Under the pieces are notes generated by a model. It saw only the letters and a list, made by a program, of their open reading frames with translations. It did no database searches and was not told the DNA's origin. This document shows, in pieces, positions 63,662 to 64,000 of a DNA stretch of 64,000 nt (the first letter of the stretch is position 1; each line of letters starts with the position of its first letter). This DNA is from Heterobilharzia americana (Eukaryota; Platyhelminthes; Trematoda; Strigeidida; Schistosomatidae): the NCBI GenBank assembly GCA_944470555.2, contig OX104127.1:137968786-138032785 (forward strand). The letters are read 5' to 3'. A program made the translations under genes and the position numbers.

Positions 63662-64000
63662 GTAAGTCAATAATAGTTAATGTAGTTTACAGTTGTTTTT
63701 TTCTATTGTCCTTGATTAAATGATAACTGAACAATTTTTTAAGTAAATTGTGGCGGTTCGGAGAAAGAAAAATACAACATAACGAAGTGATACTTAAGAT
63801 TCAAGCTTATTAGTTCTCATTGAAATTGTCATCAATAAAACTGTCGAAATTCGTTTTCTAGTGTATGAAGCAATAAATAGAGTACGATAAAAATACCCAA
63901 ATGACCAGTAACTAGATCATATCGTCCTATTCCTATTGACATTTTTGGTTTTCCAAATCAATACGTTGAAGGTGAACTTTTTGGCAAAGATACTTTAAAT
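63662..64000 (+). other. start of intron 13
   Basis: Begins with gtaagtc. No further exon, repeat or RNA gene seen before the window ends. Confidence 0.75.

Noticed and set aside
1..64000. CRISPR array, operon, bacterial or viral gene cluster
   Set aside because: No regularly spaced repeats, no compact ORFs and no ribosome-binding pattern; the window is typical intron-rich animal DNA.

Overview
The window looks like a piece of a blood-fluke genome (genus Schistosoma or a close relative); I cannot name the species. It is AT-rich. Its repeats match families known from schistosomes: an RTE-clade retrotransposon of SR2 type, several Penelope-like elements (PLEs) with YxDD reverse transcriptase and GIY-YIG parts, and tRNA-headed SINEs of the Sm-alpha type that carry hammerhead ribozyme motifs.

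The only host gene I can support runs left to right through the whole window. It is the middle part of a Cav2-type (N/P/Q-like) voltage-gated calcium channel alpha-1 subunit. Thirteen exons, about 1.5 kb of coding sequence in total, encode domain II from S2 to S6, the II-III linker, and domain III from S1 to S5 with the start of the pore turret. Both ends of the gene lie outside the window. Exon phases chain perfectly from exon 1 to exon 13 except at two places. In exon 10 and exon 13 one base seems to be missing in a short homopolymer (TTT, AAAA), which breaks the frame.

The introns are huge (0.7 to 18 kb) and hold almost everything else. Intron 1: an RTE fragment. Intron 2: an AT microsatellite, a PLE GIY-YIG end and a hammerhead SINE. 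Intron 4: a PLE in antisense. Intron 6 (18 kb): a nearly full-length but broken antisense RTE, SINE remnants, a tRNA-like repeat, PLE and other non-LTR pieces. Introns 7 and 8: several hammerhead SINEs. Intron 10: two SINE families, a palindromic MITE-like element and a PLE with an inverted 5' part. Intron 11: inverted SINE pairs, a PLE and two more MITE-like copies. Intron 12: a cluster of SINEs.

The most interesting non-gene signal is in the hammerhead SINEs. Two families are present. One site has two ribozymes in the same direction about 397 nt apart, like a retrozyme dimer. Many copies sit as head-to-head inverted pairs, and one inverted pair shares private sequence changes, which points to inversion of one template at insertion.
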